From an uncultured Bacteroidota bacterium (GTDB lineage: Bacteria; Bacteroidota; Rhodothermia; Rhodothermales; Salinibacteraceae), in assembly GCA_913056185.1 (NCBI GenBank), contig CAJXLV010000001.1, positions 1 through 64,000 on the forward strand: a DNA stretch of 64,000 nucleotides, read 5' to 3'. The position numbers and the translations under genes were made by a program. A model generated the notes under the pieces. The model searched no databases. It saw only the letters and a program-made list of their open reading frames with translations, and was not told where the DNA came from. Below are positions 1 through 7,993 of the stretch, in pieces (within the stretch, counting starts at the first letter, position 1; every line of letters begins with the position of its first letter).

Positions 1-132
1 ATAACATATCTTCTACTGAACCCTTCCGCCATATTCCATTATGCTGATCGGCATAATACCAATCGACAAGTCGAATAAAGCTCAGGATTCCAGTAGTTTG
101 GGAAATTGGCGCGGATGTTATCTCGATCCACT

Positions 133-153
133 CGGCATATCAACGTTATGCCG
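133..153. promoter_or_regulatory. Inverted repeat upstream of intI, possible recombination or operator site
   Basis: CGGCATA and TATGCCG form a perfect 7-bp inverted repeat around a 7-base centre that contains CAACGTTA. It lies 85 bases upstream of the integrase start, where an attI site or the integrase promoter is expected. The GTTATGC here resembles the GTTRRRY core of integron sites only loosely (the second R is T). The CGGCATA half also occurs alone near position 50. The assignment is a guess from position; bases 1-237 are visibly poorer in GC than the genes to the right. Confidence 0.25.
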
Positions 154-237
154 ACCGGTCTGCGTGTGTCTACACCATACGGGTTTTTGCTGTGCGCGTC
201 AAACCAAATGATCTGCGGGTACAATTTTCCTTTGCCC

Positions 238-1223
238 ATGTCGAATTCGTCCTCTGTCTCAAACGACTCGTCTCCATTTCTGAATCGGGTTCGGGCGGCC
301 TGTCGCCGAAAGGGATATACCTACCAGACCGAGAAGACCTACCTCCGCTGGATCGTCCGCTATGTCAAGTATCACGGCACCGAACATCCTCGGGGGTTCG
401 GGAAGTCGGAGGTGCGAAGGTACCTATCACATCTCGCCACGGAACGGAATGTGGCCGCCTCAACCCAGAACCAGGCCCTCAGTGCCCTTCTCTTTCTCCA
501 TCGCGACGTGCTCGGTGCCGACTGGGACGAGGTGTCGGACTTCGATCGCGCCCAGGAACCGGAGCGGCTTCCGGTGGTGCTCACCCAAAACGAGATCGCA
601 ACGGTACTCGGGCAGATGGAGGGCCCGAACGGGCTCGTGGCTCGTTTGCTCTACGGGGCGGGACTTCGGCTCTCGGAGGGGCTTCGGCTCCGGGTGAAAG
701 ACCTGGATTTTGAGTACGAGCAGATCACGGTCCGGCAGGGCAAGGGCAAAAAAGATCGACGGACGTTGCTTCCCGAGGCACTTGTAGACCCGCTTCGCCG
801 ACAGCTTCGAAAGAGCCGAGCCCTCTGGGAAGAGGATCTGGAAGCTGGGTACGGCGCCGTCTCGATGCCGAAGGCTCTTGCCCAGAAGTACCCGAATGCG
901 GCGAGGGAGTGGGGGTGGCAGTACGTATTCCCATCCGTTCGACGGAGCGAAGACCCGCGGAGCGGAGATGTCAAGAGGCATCACCGCTCCCCCTCGGCCG
1001 TGCAGAAGGCAGTGAAGCGGGCAGTAGAAGAGACCGACATTACCAAGTCCGCCAGCTGCCATACACTCCGTCATTCCTTCGCCACTCACCTTTTGGAGCA
1101 GGGCACGGACATCCGCACCGTCCAGGAGCTGCTTGGGCACCAGGACCTCCGCTCCACGCAGGTCTACACCCATGTGCTCCAGGACGGGCACGCCGGGACA
1201 GCCCACTGGACACCCTGGCGTAG
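238..1223 (+). CDS. intI: Integron-type tyrosine recombinase (IntI), apparent C-terminal frameshift
   Basis: Site-specific recombinase of the tyrosine family that would integrate or excise attC-bearing gene cassettes. From the ATG at 238 the N-terminal SAM-like core-binding domain (about residues 15-95) is followed by the catalytic domain with R144, H275xxR278, H301 and Y310 all present. The stretch ALAQKYPNAAREWGWQYVFP (about 213-232) is the extra segment that distinguishes IntI from XerC/XerD. The expected IntI ending SPLDTLA-stop is present at 1200-1223 but in another frame. One missing base in the G run at 1195-1197 would restore it. As written the frame runs on to 1563 over the start of argS. 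All catalytic residues precede the break, so activity could survive with an altered tail. The 5' side, where attI and cassettes normally lie, is almost at the window edge. Confidence 0.85.
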
Positions 1224-1367
1224 CTTATCAGAGAGTCTCTGGGAGGGTCCCCGAATGCGTCCCTTCCACAAAAACCCGTCGAAACACCGGGCTGCCCGTT
1301 TCGGAGAATCGTCCGGATCTGTAGCTTGGAGCAACACGTCCGGGTTCTCCAATCTTCCCCGCTTTCC

Positions 1368-3056
1368 ATGCAGGACTCTCTCCGCCCCCACCTCCGCGCC
1401 ATCCTCGATACGTTCGAGGCCGTGCCGGACAATTTTGAGATCACCTTCGAAGAGCCCGACCGCCCCGAGCACGGCGATCTCGCCACCAACACGGCCCTCC
1501 GCCTCGCCAGCGTGCTCGGCGACAACCCGCGCTCCATCGCTGAGCGCTTGGCCGAGCGGCTGAGCGAGCGCGTCGATCCGTCGCGCATCCGGAGCGTGGA
1601 GGTCGCGGGGCCCGGCTTCATCAATTTCCGCTTCGCGCAGGACTACCTCTTCGACGGCCTCGCCGACCTGCTGGCCGAGGGCGACGCCTTCGGGCAGACG
1701 GACGTTGGGGCCGGGCAAACGGCCCTCGTCGAGTACGTGAGCGCCAATCCCACCGGCCCTCTCAACGTGGGCCACGGCCGCAACGCGGTCCTCGGCGACA
1801 CCCTCGCCACCCTGCTCGACTGGACCGGCTACGACGTCACGCGTGAGTACTACTACAACGACGCCGGGCGGCAGATGCGGGTGCTCGCCCGGTCGGTGCG
1901 CGCCCGCTACAAGGCGCTCGCCGGGGCCGCAGGCACCACGACGATGACGCTCGACGACGGGACGACGGTGGAAGTGCCGGAGGGCTTCCCGGAGGACGGG
2001 TACCTGGGCCAGTACATCATCGACATCGCCCGGGACCTCTCCGACGAGCACGGCGACGCCCTGCTCGACACGGAGGACCTGACGCCGTTCCGAACGGCGG
2101 CCGAAGAGGCCATCTTCGCCGAAATCGAGGCCACCCTGCGGCGGCTCAACATCGAGATGGACGGCTTCGCCAACGAGCAGGCCCTGCACGACGATGGCAC
2201 CGTGCAGGAGGTGCTCGACGGCCTCACGGACGCGGGCCTCACCTACGAGAAGGACGGCGCCCTCTGGCTGAAAACCACCGCGTTTGGCAAGGAGGACGAC
2301 ACGGTGCTCGTGAAGCAGAGCGGCGAGCCCACCTACCGCACCCCCGACATCGCGTACCACACCACCAAGTTTGAGCGCGGCTACGACCTGATGATCGACG
2401 TCTTTGGGGCCGACCACCACGCGGCCTATCCCGACGTCCTCAATGCGCTCGGCGCCCTCGGGTACGACCAGGAGCGGGTCGACGTGGTGCTCTACCAGTT
2501 CGTCACCCTCGTGCGGGGCGACGAACCCGTGAAGATGAGCACCCGCCGCGCCAACTACGTCACGCTCGACGACCTGATCGATGAGGTGGGGGCGGACGTG
2601 ACACGCTTCTTCTTCCTCATGCGCTCGCCCGATACGCATCTCAACTTCGACCTGGAACTGGCCGAGGAGGAAAGCGAAAAAAATCCGGTCTTTTACCTCC
2701 AGTACGCCCACGCCCGCATCTGCTCCGTGCTCGACAAAGCGGAGGAGGTGGGCTTTTCGCACGACGACGACGCGGACCTCTCGCTCCTGACCCATGCGGA
2801 CGAGATTGCCCTCATCAAGGAGCTGCTCCGCTTTCCGCAGGAGCTACAGAACGCCGCGGATGCGCGGGCGCCCCACTTCGTCCCCAACTACCTGCGCGAC
2901 GTGGCAACGGCCTTCTCGCAGTTCTACGACAACTGCCGCATCATCGGGGAAGAGGACGCCCTGGCCTCCGCCCGCATGCGCCTCGCCCTCGCCGCCAAGA
3001 CGGTCCTGAAAAACGGACTCACCGTGCTCGGCATCGACGCCCCGCGCCAGATGTGA
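1368..3056 (+). CDS. argS: Arginyl-tRNA synthetase
   Basis: Class I aminoacyl-tRNA synthetase that charges tRNA-Arg in the cytoplasm; 562 residues, normal for the family. The N-terminal Add-1 domain is followed by the HIGH-type motif in SANPTGPLNVGHGR. The KMSK-type loop is VKMSTRRAN, and a DALR anticodon-binding domain closes the protein (FLQYAHARI to the end APRQM). The ATG at 1368 was chosen over a TTG at 1326 because family proteins begin close to QDSLRPHLRAIL, and the upstream codons overlap the frameshifted tail of the integrase. The protein is markedly acidic, consistent with a salt-in halophile. It probably has its own promoter within the integrase 3' end; none was recognised. Confidence 0.97.
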   Translation: MQDSLRPHLRAILDTFEAVPDNFEITFEEPDRPEHGDLATNTALRLASVLGDNPRSIAERLAERLSERVDPSRIRSVEVAGPGFINFRFAQDYLFDGLADLLAEGDAFGQTDVGAGQTALVEYVSANPTGPLNVGHGRNAVLGDTLATLLDWTGYDVTREYYYNDAGRQMRVLARSVRARYKALAGAAGTTTMTLDDGTTVEVPEGFPEDGYLGQYIIDIARDLSDEHGDALLDTEDLTPFRTAAEEAIFAEIEATLRRLNIEMDGFANEQALHDDGTVQEVLDGLTDAGLTYEKDGALWLKTTAFGKEDDTVLVKQSGEPTYRTPDIAYHTTKFERGYDLMIDVFGADHHAAYPDVLNALGALGYDQERVDVVLYQFVTLVRGDEPVKMSTRRANYVTLDDLIDEVGADVTRFFFLMRSPDTHLNFDLELAEEESEKNPVFYLQYAHARICSVLDKAEEVGFSHDDDADLSLLTHADEIALIKELLRFPQELQNAADARAPHFVPNYLRDVATAFSQFYDNCRIIGEEDALASARMRLALAAKTVLKNGLTVLGIDAPRQM

Positions 3057-3164
3057 AATTGTGGGCGCGTGGGGCCGGGAGCAAAGAAGAGGAAGGGGAG
3101 CCAGAACGAAAACGACACACGCTGCGCCCCTGAACACTCAGCCTTCTTTCGTTTTCCTCGCCGC

Positions 3165-3524
3165 TCACGAGCGACGATCCGCCGCCGTCGGACGAGAAAT
3201 GGAGGTCTCCTCAAGAATTGAACTCAGTTCCAGCATCGCCACCGCCCCGTCCAGCAGCGCATCGAGCCGGAGCACCTCGTCGGAATCGAGCACCACGGTC
3301 GGGTGGCCCTCCACACGCAGCTGCCACCGGCACTCCCGCTGACAGTGGTACACTTCGCTCGCCAACGATCGGGCGGTAGCGCGCAGCGCCGACACGTCCG
3401 TGGGAGCCAACGTCCAGTGCATGCTTCCAAACACGAGCCGAACGTTGCCTTGTGCCGTGTACGCTGCGGAGCCGTGGTCGGTAGAGAAGAGCGCGGAGGT
3501 CTTCTCGGACGAAGTAGAAGGCAT
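3165..3524 (-). CDS. Hypothetical protein, 119 aa
   Basis: I do not recognise a family. The product is a soluble-looking protein of 119 residues with a Ser/Thr-rich start and no signal peptide. A central segment contains a cysteine pair (YHCQREC), followed by alternating beta/alpha text such as GHPTVVLDSDEVLRLDALL. It stands alone and converges with argS. A perfect palindrome at 3563-3581 lies 39 bases upstream of the start and suggests that the gene is under a dedicated repressor or activator. Codon use matches the neighbours, so it is probably a genuine gene. Confidence 0.65.
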   Translation of the reverse strand: MPSTSSEKTSALFSTDHGSAAYTAQGNVRLVFGSMHWTLAPTDVSALRATARSLASEVYHCQRECRWQLRVEGHPTVVLDSDEVLRLDALLDGAVAMLELSSILEETSISRPTAADRRS

Positions 3525-3562
3525 GAGGGGACCGGCAGGGACAGCAAAGAGTAAATCCAGCT

Positions 3563-3581
3563 ATTTAGATCGAATCTAAAT
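3563..3581. promoter_or_regulatory. Perfect 19-base palindromic operator candidate
   Basis: ATTTAGAT-CGA-ATCTAAAT is a perfect 8-bp dyad with a 3-base centre, in an AT-rich island between divergent genes (the 119-aa orphan on the minus strand and lgt on the plus strand). The form TTTAGAT...ATCTAAA resembles sites of DtxR/MntR-type metal repressors, but that is an analogy and no such regulator is in the window. A smaller dyad, CCTTT-TGT-AAAGG, follows near 3610. Confidence 0.5.
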
Positions 3582-3696
3582 CAACGAGGTTTCCCGCTCA
3601 CGAACACCCTTTTGTAAAGGTTGAGCGAAGCGCTGAACGCAACGGCCCCAAATCGCTTGGTACAATGCCGAATACTCGATTCTCCTCCGCCCGCGC

Positions 3697-4524
3697 ATGC
3701 TTTTACAGATTTACTGGGACATCGACCCGACGCTCTTTCGCCTGGGGCCACTGGCGCCACGTTGGTACGGCTTGCTGTTCGCCTCCGGCTTCCTAATCGG
3801 GTTTTACTTGATGCGCCATGTATATCGGCGCGAGGATAAGCCGGTGCAGGACCTCGACATTTTGCTCTTTTACTTGCTGGGCGGCACCATCATCGGGGCG
3901 CGGCTCGGCCACATTCTCTTCTACGCCCCGGGCTACTACTTCAGCAACCCTGTCGAAATCCTAATGATACAGCGAGGCGGGTTGGCCAGTCACGGCGGGG
4001 TGATCGGGGTCGTCTTTGCCATTTGGCTCTACTGTCGACGCCGGGAGAATCAACCGTTCTTGTGGTTGTTGGATCGCCTGGCCGCCCCCGTCGCTCTTAC
4101 GGGCAGCCTCATCCGGCTCGGCAACTTCTTTAATTCCGAAATCCTCGGCACGCCCACCGATCTTCCCTGGGGCGTCGTCTTCGAGCGAGCGGCTCGCATT
4201 CGGCAAGGCATCGAGGCCATCCCGCTTCACCCCGTCCAGCTCTACGAGTCGCTTTGTTACCTTCTGATTTTCGGGGTGCTCTGGCGCCTGTACCAGCGCT
4301 GGGGCGCGGAGACCCCGCGGGGCCTCCTCATCGGCATGTTCTTTGCCCTGATTTTCGGCGCCCGCATTGTGCTGGAGTTCTTTAAGCTCCGGCAGATTCA
4401 TTTTGAGGCCGCCCTCCCCCTCGGGATGAGCATGGGACAGCTCCTCAGCATCCCTGTCGTCGCACTGGGCCTCTGGCTTTGGATTCGGGCAGAAACACCG
4501 TCCTCCTCCCCCGTCCGCTCGTAG
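3697..4524 (+). CDS. lgt: Prolipoprotein diacylglyceryl transferase
   Basis: Inner-membrane enzyme that transfers diacylglycerol from phosphatidylglycerol to the lipobox cysteine of prolipoproteins, the first step of lipoprotein maturation. The 275-residue product has about seven hydrophobic segments. Family signatures visible are GARLGHILFY, GGLASHGGVIG, the RLGNFFNSEILG block and HPVQLYE. It would serve lipoproteins such as the SusD-like protein in this window. The TAG stop is followed in the same frame by a 46-codon open stretch with a membrane-like segment, listed separately. Confidence 0.96.
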   Translation: MLLQIYWDIDPTLFRLGPLAPRWYGLLFASGFLIGFYLMRHVYRREDKPVQDLDILLFYLLGGTIIGARLGHILFYAPGYYFSNPVEILMIQRGGLASHGGVIGVVFAIWLYCRRRENQPFLWLLDRLAAPVALTGSLIRLGNFFNSEILGTPTDLPWGVVFERAARIRQGIEAIPLHPVQLYESLCYLLIFGVLWRLYQRWGAETPRGLLIGMFFALIFGARIVLEFFKLRQIHFEAALPLGMSMGQLLSIPVVALGLWLWIRAETPSSSPVRS

Positions 4525-4665
4525 GCGTCGGCGAGCCCTGGACCCGGGGCTGTAGCCGCACTCACGGCCACGCTGGATCCATCCCTCGCTCCTCGGTGGG
4601 CCGAGCTGGTCGTCCTTGTCTATTTCGTCGTCCACGGCCTCATCGGCCATCGCTTCTGGACCTGA
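4525..4665 (+). other. In-frame open extension after the lgt stop, membrane-like
   Basis: Directly after the TAG of lgt the same frame stays open for 46 codons and ends at TGA 4663-4665. Its last part, AELVVLVYFVVHGLIGHRFW, reads like a transmembrane helix. There is no ATG, GTG or TTG in this stretch, so it cannot be an ordinary separate gene. It may be the decayed end of a formerly longer Lgt, a remnant of another gene, or chance. Confidence 0.25.
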
Positions 4666-4793
4666 CGGGCGTCCGAGCGACGGCTCCCGGCACACGTTTT
4701 CCCGCAGTCCCCTTTCCGCCCTCCCAAATAGTTGACCCTCTCCTTGCGCTGTGCAAGATTGTGGGCGGTTTCGATGGCGCTTCCCCACTGGTA

Positions 4794-5999
4794 ATGCTCC
4801 CTGTGCTTTCGTCCCCCCTGGTGTCCGACCCGATGGCCATCGCCGCGCTCTTTAGCGCCGTCCTCGGGGTCGTCTTTTGGCTGGACTCGTTCGATGTCTT
4901 CGAGCCGGTCTTCAAGTACCTTCCGCCTGTCATCTGGGCGTACTTCGTGCCGATGCTCTTGACCACCGCCGGCATCACCCCGGCCGAGAGCCCGGTCTAC
5001 GACTGGATGTCGACCTACCTCCTGCCCTTCTCGCTCTTCCTGCTGATGATCACGGTCGACCTGAAGGCGATCCTCCGGCTGGGGCCGATGGCGCTGTTCA
5101 TGATGTGCGCGGGCACGCTCGGCATCATGGTGGGCGGCCCGGTCGTGTTTGCCCTCTTCGGGGGCTTCTTCGAGGACCCGGTGGCCTGGAAAGGGTTCGC
5201 CGCGCTGTCGGGCAGCTGGATCGGCGGCACGGCCAACATGATGGCCATGAAGCAGAGCGTGGGCACGCCGGACAGCACGCTGGGCCCCCTCCTGGTGGTG
5301 GACGTGGTGGCGGGGTACGGCTGGATGGGCGTGCTCATCTTCCTGAGTGCCTATCAGGCGCAGTTCGACGGCTGGATGGACGCGGACACCTCGGCCATGG
5401 ACCGCCTCAACGAGAAGATGAAAAACGCCGACGACAACCGGCGCCCCGTCATGCTCCGCGACTTTGCGGTGATGATTGGCATCGCCCTCGCGGCCACCGT
5501 CGGGGCAAAAGCCCTCGCCGGTACGCTGCCGGAGCTGGGCAATCCGACGGTCATCACCACGAGTACGTGGGCCATCCTGATCGTGGTGACCGGAGGGCTG
5601 CTGCTCTCCTTCACGCCGCTGCAGGACATGGAGGAGGTGGGCGCGTCGCGGCTCGGCTACTTTGCCCTGTACCTGCTCCTCACGTCCATCGGCGCCAAGG
5701 CCGACCTCGCCGCGGTCCTGGATGTGCCGCTCTACCTGCTCGCGGGTGTGGTCTGGATTCTCATCCACATTGCGTTCCTCATGGCCGCGGCGCGAATGGT
5801 GAAGGCGCCCCTCTTCTTCGTGGCCACCGGCAGCATGGCCAACGTGGGCGGGGCTGCCAGCGCGCCCATCGTGGCGGGCGTCTACCTCCCGGCCATGGCC
5901 CCGGTGGGCCTGCTCATGGGCGTAGCGGGGTACATCCTCGGCATCTACGCGGCGCTCGGCTGCAGCTGGCTCATCGGGCTGGTGGCCGTGGGCCTCTGA
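4794..5999 (+). CDS. DUF819 family membrane protein (YjcL-like)
   Basis: Integral membrane protein of 401 residues with about ten to eleven hydrophobic helices. It belongs to the DUF819/YjcL family of bacterial and plastid membrane proteins, which resembles sodium-coupled carrier folds; the substrate is not known. Characteristic glycine-rich segments are visible (LSGSWIGGTANMMAMKQ, TGSMANVGGAASAPIVAGVY) together with a loop near the middle (about residues 195-225) rich in Asp, Asn and Lys. The ATG at 4794 opens directly into the first helix; upstream in-frame codons look non-coding. It follows lgt by about 270 bases on the same strand. Confidence 0.85.
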   Translation: MLPVLSSPLVSDPMAIAALFSAVLGVVFWLDSFDVFEPVFKYLPPVIWAYFVPMLLTTAGITPAESPVYDWMSTYLLPFSLFLLMITVDLKAILRLGPMALFMMCAGTLGIMVGGPVVFALFGGFFEDPVAWKGFAALSGSWIGGTANMMAMKQSVGTPDSTLGPLLVVDVVAGYGWMGVLIFLSAYQAQFDGWMDADTSAMDRLNEKMKNADDNRRPVMLRDFAVMIGIALAATVGAKALAGTLPELGNPTVITTSTWAILIVVTGGLLLSFTPLQDMEEVGASRLGYFALYLLLTSIGAKADLAAVLDVPLYLLAGVVWILIHIAFLMAAARMVKAPLFFVATGSMANVGGAASAPIVAGVYLPAMAPVGLLMGVAGYILGIYAALGCSWLIGLVAVGL

Positions 6000-6018
6000 G
6001 CCGTCGGGGGACGGAGGG

Positions 6019-6855
6019 TCAGAACGGGAGATCACTGTCGGGCTCGAAGCTTTCATTCTGCCGCAGGACCTCTTCGTCCTTGATCATCTCAATCGCGTCG
6101 TCCACCTGTCCTACCGTGAGCCGCTCTACCGACGAGACGCCCATCGCATCCAGCACGCGACTGAGGTAGCCCTCGTCGCGCCCTGCGTACTGCACAAAGC
6201 CGCGTAGCTTGTCGGCGAGGGGCCCGTCCGGAATCGTCGTCTCCCCAACAAGCTGGTCCGACGGGTGCCCCTGCACGCGGGCCTGGAGGGCGGTTGCGGC
6301 GCGCTCGATCTCGGCCCGGGATGCCCCTTGCTCCGCCTGCGGCGTGCGCTGCTCCTGCGCGGACGATGGGCTGGACGACGCGGCGGCCTCGGGGTCGGCG
6401 GGCGACACGGCGGGGGACGATTCCGGCGGGGACGCCTCGGTCCGCTGTGCTCCTGCGTCGGCGTCTCCCCGTGACGGGCCCTGCTCCGCAGACGTCTCTA
6501 CGCGATTGCCCTCTGGGTCAATCTCCCACGTCCTCCCCTGCTCCCGGTCGTAGGCCTCGATGTTTTGGTCGTACCCCACGTAGATGCCAAGGGGGTTGTT
6601 GTCGGTCACGCCGATGTCGAGGGTGTAGTTCGTGGACCCGTCGTAGGCGCGCAGTCGCATTTTGTCGAACGTACCCCGCTCGCCCTCCAGGTCGCGATCG
6701 TAGATCAGGCGCACCTCTTTCGCCCCCGCGGCGCGGCGCAGCCGCTGTTCGGCGCGCTGGATCTCGCGGATGATCTCCTGGCAGTGGGCCAGCTCTTTGA
6801 GGTCGCCCTCGAACGAAAACGAAAGGTCGCCAATCGTGAAGTGACCGGTTGGCAT
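6019..6855 (-). CDS. Uncharacterised protein with SSB-like acidic C-terminal tip
   Basis: No family recognised. The 278-residue product has an N-terminal domain (about 1-118) predicted to be mixed alpha/beta with text such as VRLIYDRDLEGERGTFDK. A long low-complexity linker rich in Ala, Ser, Pro, Glu and Gln follows (about 118-175), then a second small helical domain (about 180-265). The last residues, FEPDSDLPF, closely resemble the acidic DDDIPF tip with which single-stranded-DNA-binding protein recruits replication and repair partners. Domain, disordered linker and tip is also the layout of SSB. Whether the N-terminal domain binds nucleic acid cannot be told from the sequence. It converges with the DUF819 gene. 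Confidence 0.75.
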   Translation of the reverse strand: MPTGHFTIGDLSFSFEGDLKELAHCQEIIREIQRAEQRLRRAAGAKEVRLIYDRDLEGERGTFDKMRLRAYDGSTNYTLDIGVTDNNPLGIYVGYDQNIEAYDREQGRTWEIDPEGNRVETSAEQGPSRGDADAGAQRTEASPPESSPAVSPADPEAAASSSPSSAQEQRTPQAEQGASRAEIERAATALQARVQGHPSDQLVGETTIPDGPLADKLRGFVQYAGRDEGYLSRVLDAMGVSSVERLTVGQVDDAIEMIKDEEVLRQNESFEPDSDLPF

Positions 6856-7171
6856 GGGTCTGTTGTCAATCCGCGGCAGAGTGTCGTAACGGTTTCCCTC
6901 GAACGCCCCCTACGCCCACCCTCCGAGCGAGCGTTGCCCTTTGCGAAGGCACGACCCGCCCAAACAGCGCGGATGCCCGGCGCCGGAAAGGCAGCGCGAG
7001 GCGCAAACGCAAGCGGGGCATCTGCATTCGCTGTGCGCCCCCTGTGCATGCGTGCATGTGCGTGATGTGTCTGTGGGGTGTACGGAGCGGCCCCGCATCG
7101 GATCCTGAGGCGGCCCCTGTCGCCTCCCCGCATTTCTCCGCGGACGCGTGCGTTTGCTGTGGGCGCAGCCC
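6856..7171. other. Intergenic region without a supported gene
   Basis: This separates the end of batE from the start of the SSB-tip gene, both on the minus strand. Short frames cross it but none looks coding. A 6-bp hairpin (GAGGCG...CGCCTC near 7109-7128) lies just downstream of batE and could serve as a weak transcription end. I see no clear promoter. Confidence 0.5.
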
Positions 7172-7993
7172 CTACAGCCGGCGCAGGGCCCGCCGGGGCA
7201 CCCATCCCGCCGTCCGGTCTCGCAGTTGTACGCGCACCCAGTCGCCCTGCGGCCGACGAATGCGCAGGACGGCGCCCTCGGGCAGTGTGGTGTCCGCGGT
7301 GGCAGTGGCGGCCGGGCCGCGACGAACGGGCACCGAGTCGCCGACTGCTACGGCCCGAGACTCGCCGGCGTACAGGACCGAGCCCCCCACGGAGACGGCC
7401 AAAAGCAACAGCCCGCCGCCGACCGCCCCCTGCACCGTGCCCGTCCGCCACGCACCCCACTGGTCTGCGTCGGCCCGCCCCGTGGCGACGAAGAGACCCA
7501 CTCCGAGCGCGAGCGCGCCTCCCCAAAACAGAAGCAGCGGCCATCCGCCGCTTCGGAAAACAGAAGGACCGCGCGCCGGGTGTCCTCCCTGCGGCAGGCC
7601 CGCCTGTCCCCGCACGTACTGCAGGTTGTGTCGCAGGCGCAGGTCTTCGGGACGCAACTGGCGCGCCTTCTCGTAGGCCCAGACGGCCGGTCCGGTTCGG
7701 CCAAGCCGCACGTAGGCGTTGCCCAGGTTGTGGTAGAGCGCCGCGCTCGCCTGTCCGGCGTCGAGCACCGCCCGGTAGCCGTCCACGGCGCGCTTGTACT
7801 GCCCCTGCGCGTACGCTTCGTTGGCAATCTCGAAGCGGGCCGGCGCCGCGTCGGGCTGCGCGGCCGCCGGGGCGCCCCACAGGGCAAGTCCCCCGATAAG
7901 GAGACCGAGGCGAAACCAGAACGATGAAGAGTGGAGCACGGGGCGCATGAAGGGGGGGACGCCTGGAGGAGCAACGGGCACGACCCAGCGCAT
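7172..7993 (-). CDS. batE: BatE-like TPR/SH3 membrane protein
   Basis: Last gene of the Bat cluster. From the ATG at 7993 (273 residues) there is a hydrophobic signal segment (about residues 24-38, ending AAAQ). TPR repeats with the typical ALYHNLGNAYVRLGR text follow at about 45-115, then two transmembrane helices (about 140-200) and a C-terminal SH3-like domain (DSVPVRRGPAATA to GWVPRRALRRL). The start shares one base with the stop of batD (TGATG), which points to translational coupling. An internal ATG at residue 16 would give a shorter signal peptide. Bat proteins were named for Bacteroides aerotolerance; their biochemical role is unsettled, and an envelope complex is inferred. Confidence 0.85.
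   Translation of the reverse strand: MRWVVPVAPPGVPPFMRPVLHSSSFWFRLGLLIGGLALWGAPAAAQPDAAPARFEIANEAYAQGQYKRAVDGYRAVLDAGQASAALYHNLGNAYVRLGRTGPAVWAYEKARQLRPEDLRLRHNLQYVRGQAGLPQGGHPARGPSVFRSGGWPLLLFWGGALALGVGLFVATGRADADQWGAWRTGTVQGAVGGGLLLLAVSVGGSVLYAGESRAVAVGDSVPVRRGPAATATADTTLPEGAVLRIRRPQGDWVRVQLRDRTAGWVPRRALRRL

Noticed and set aside
39-239. 66-codon minus-strand frame left of intI
   Set aside because: Could be a cassette gene, but no motif, ribosome-binding site or family was recognised and the region is the expected attI/promoter zone.
1164-2795. Long open frame antisense to argS (543 codons)
   Set aside because: It is the complementary frame of a high-GC gene with strong GC3; composition is repetitive and matches no protein family, while argS on the other strand is certain.
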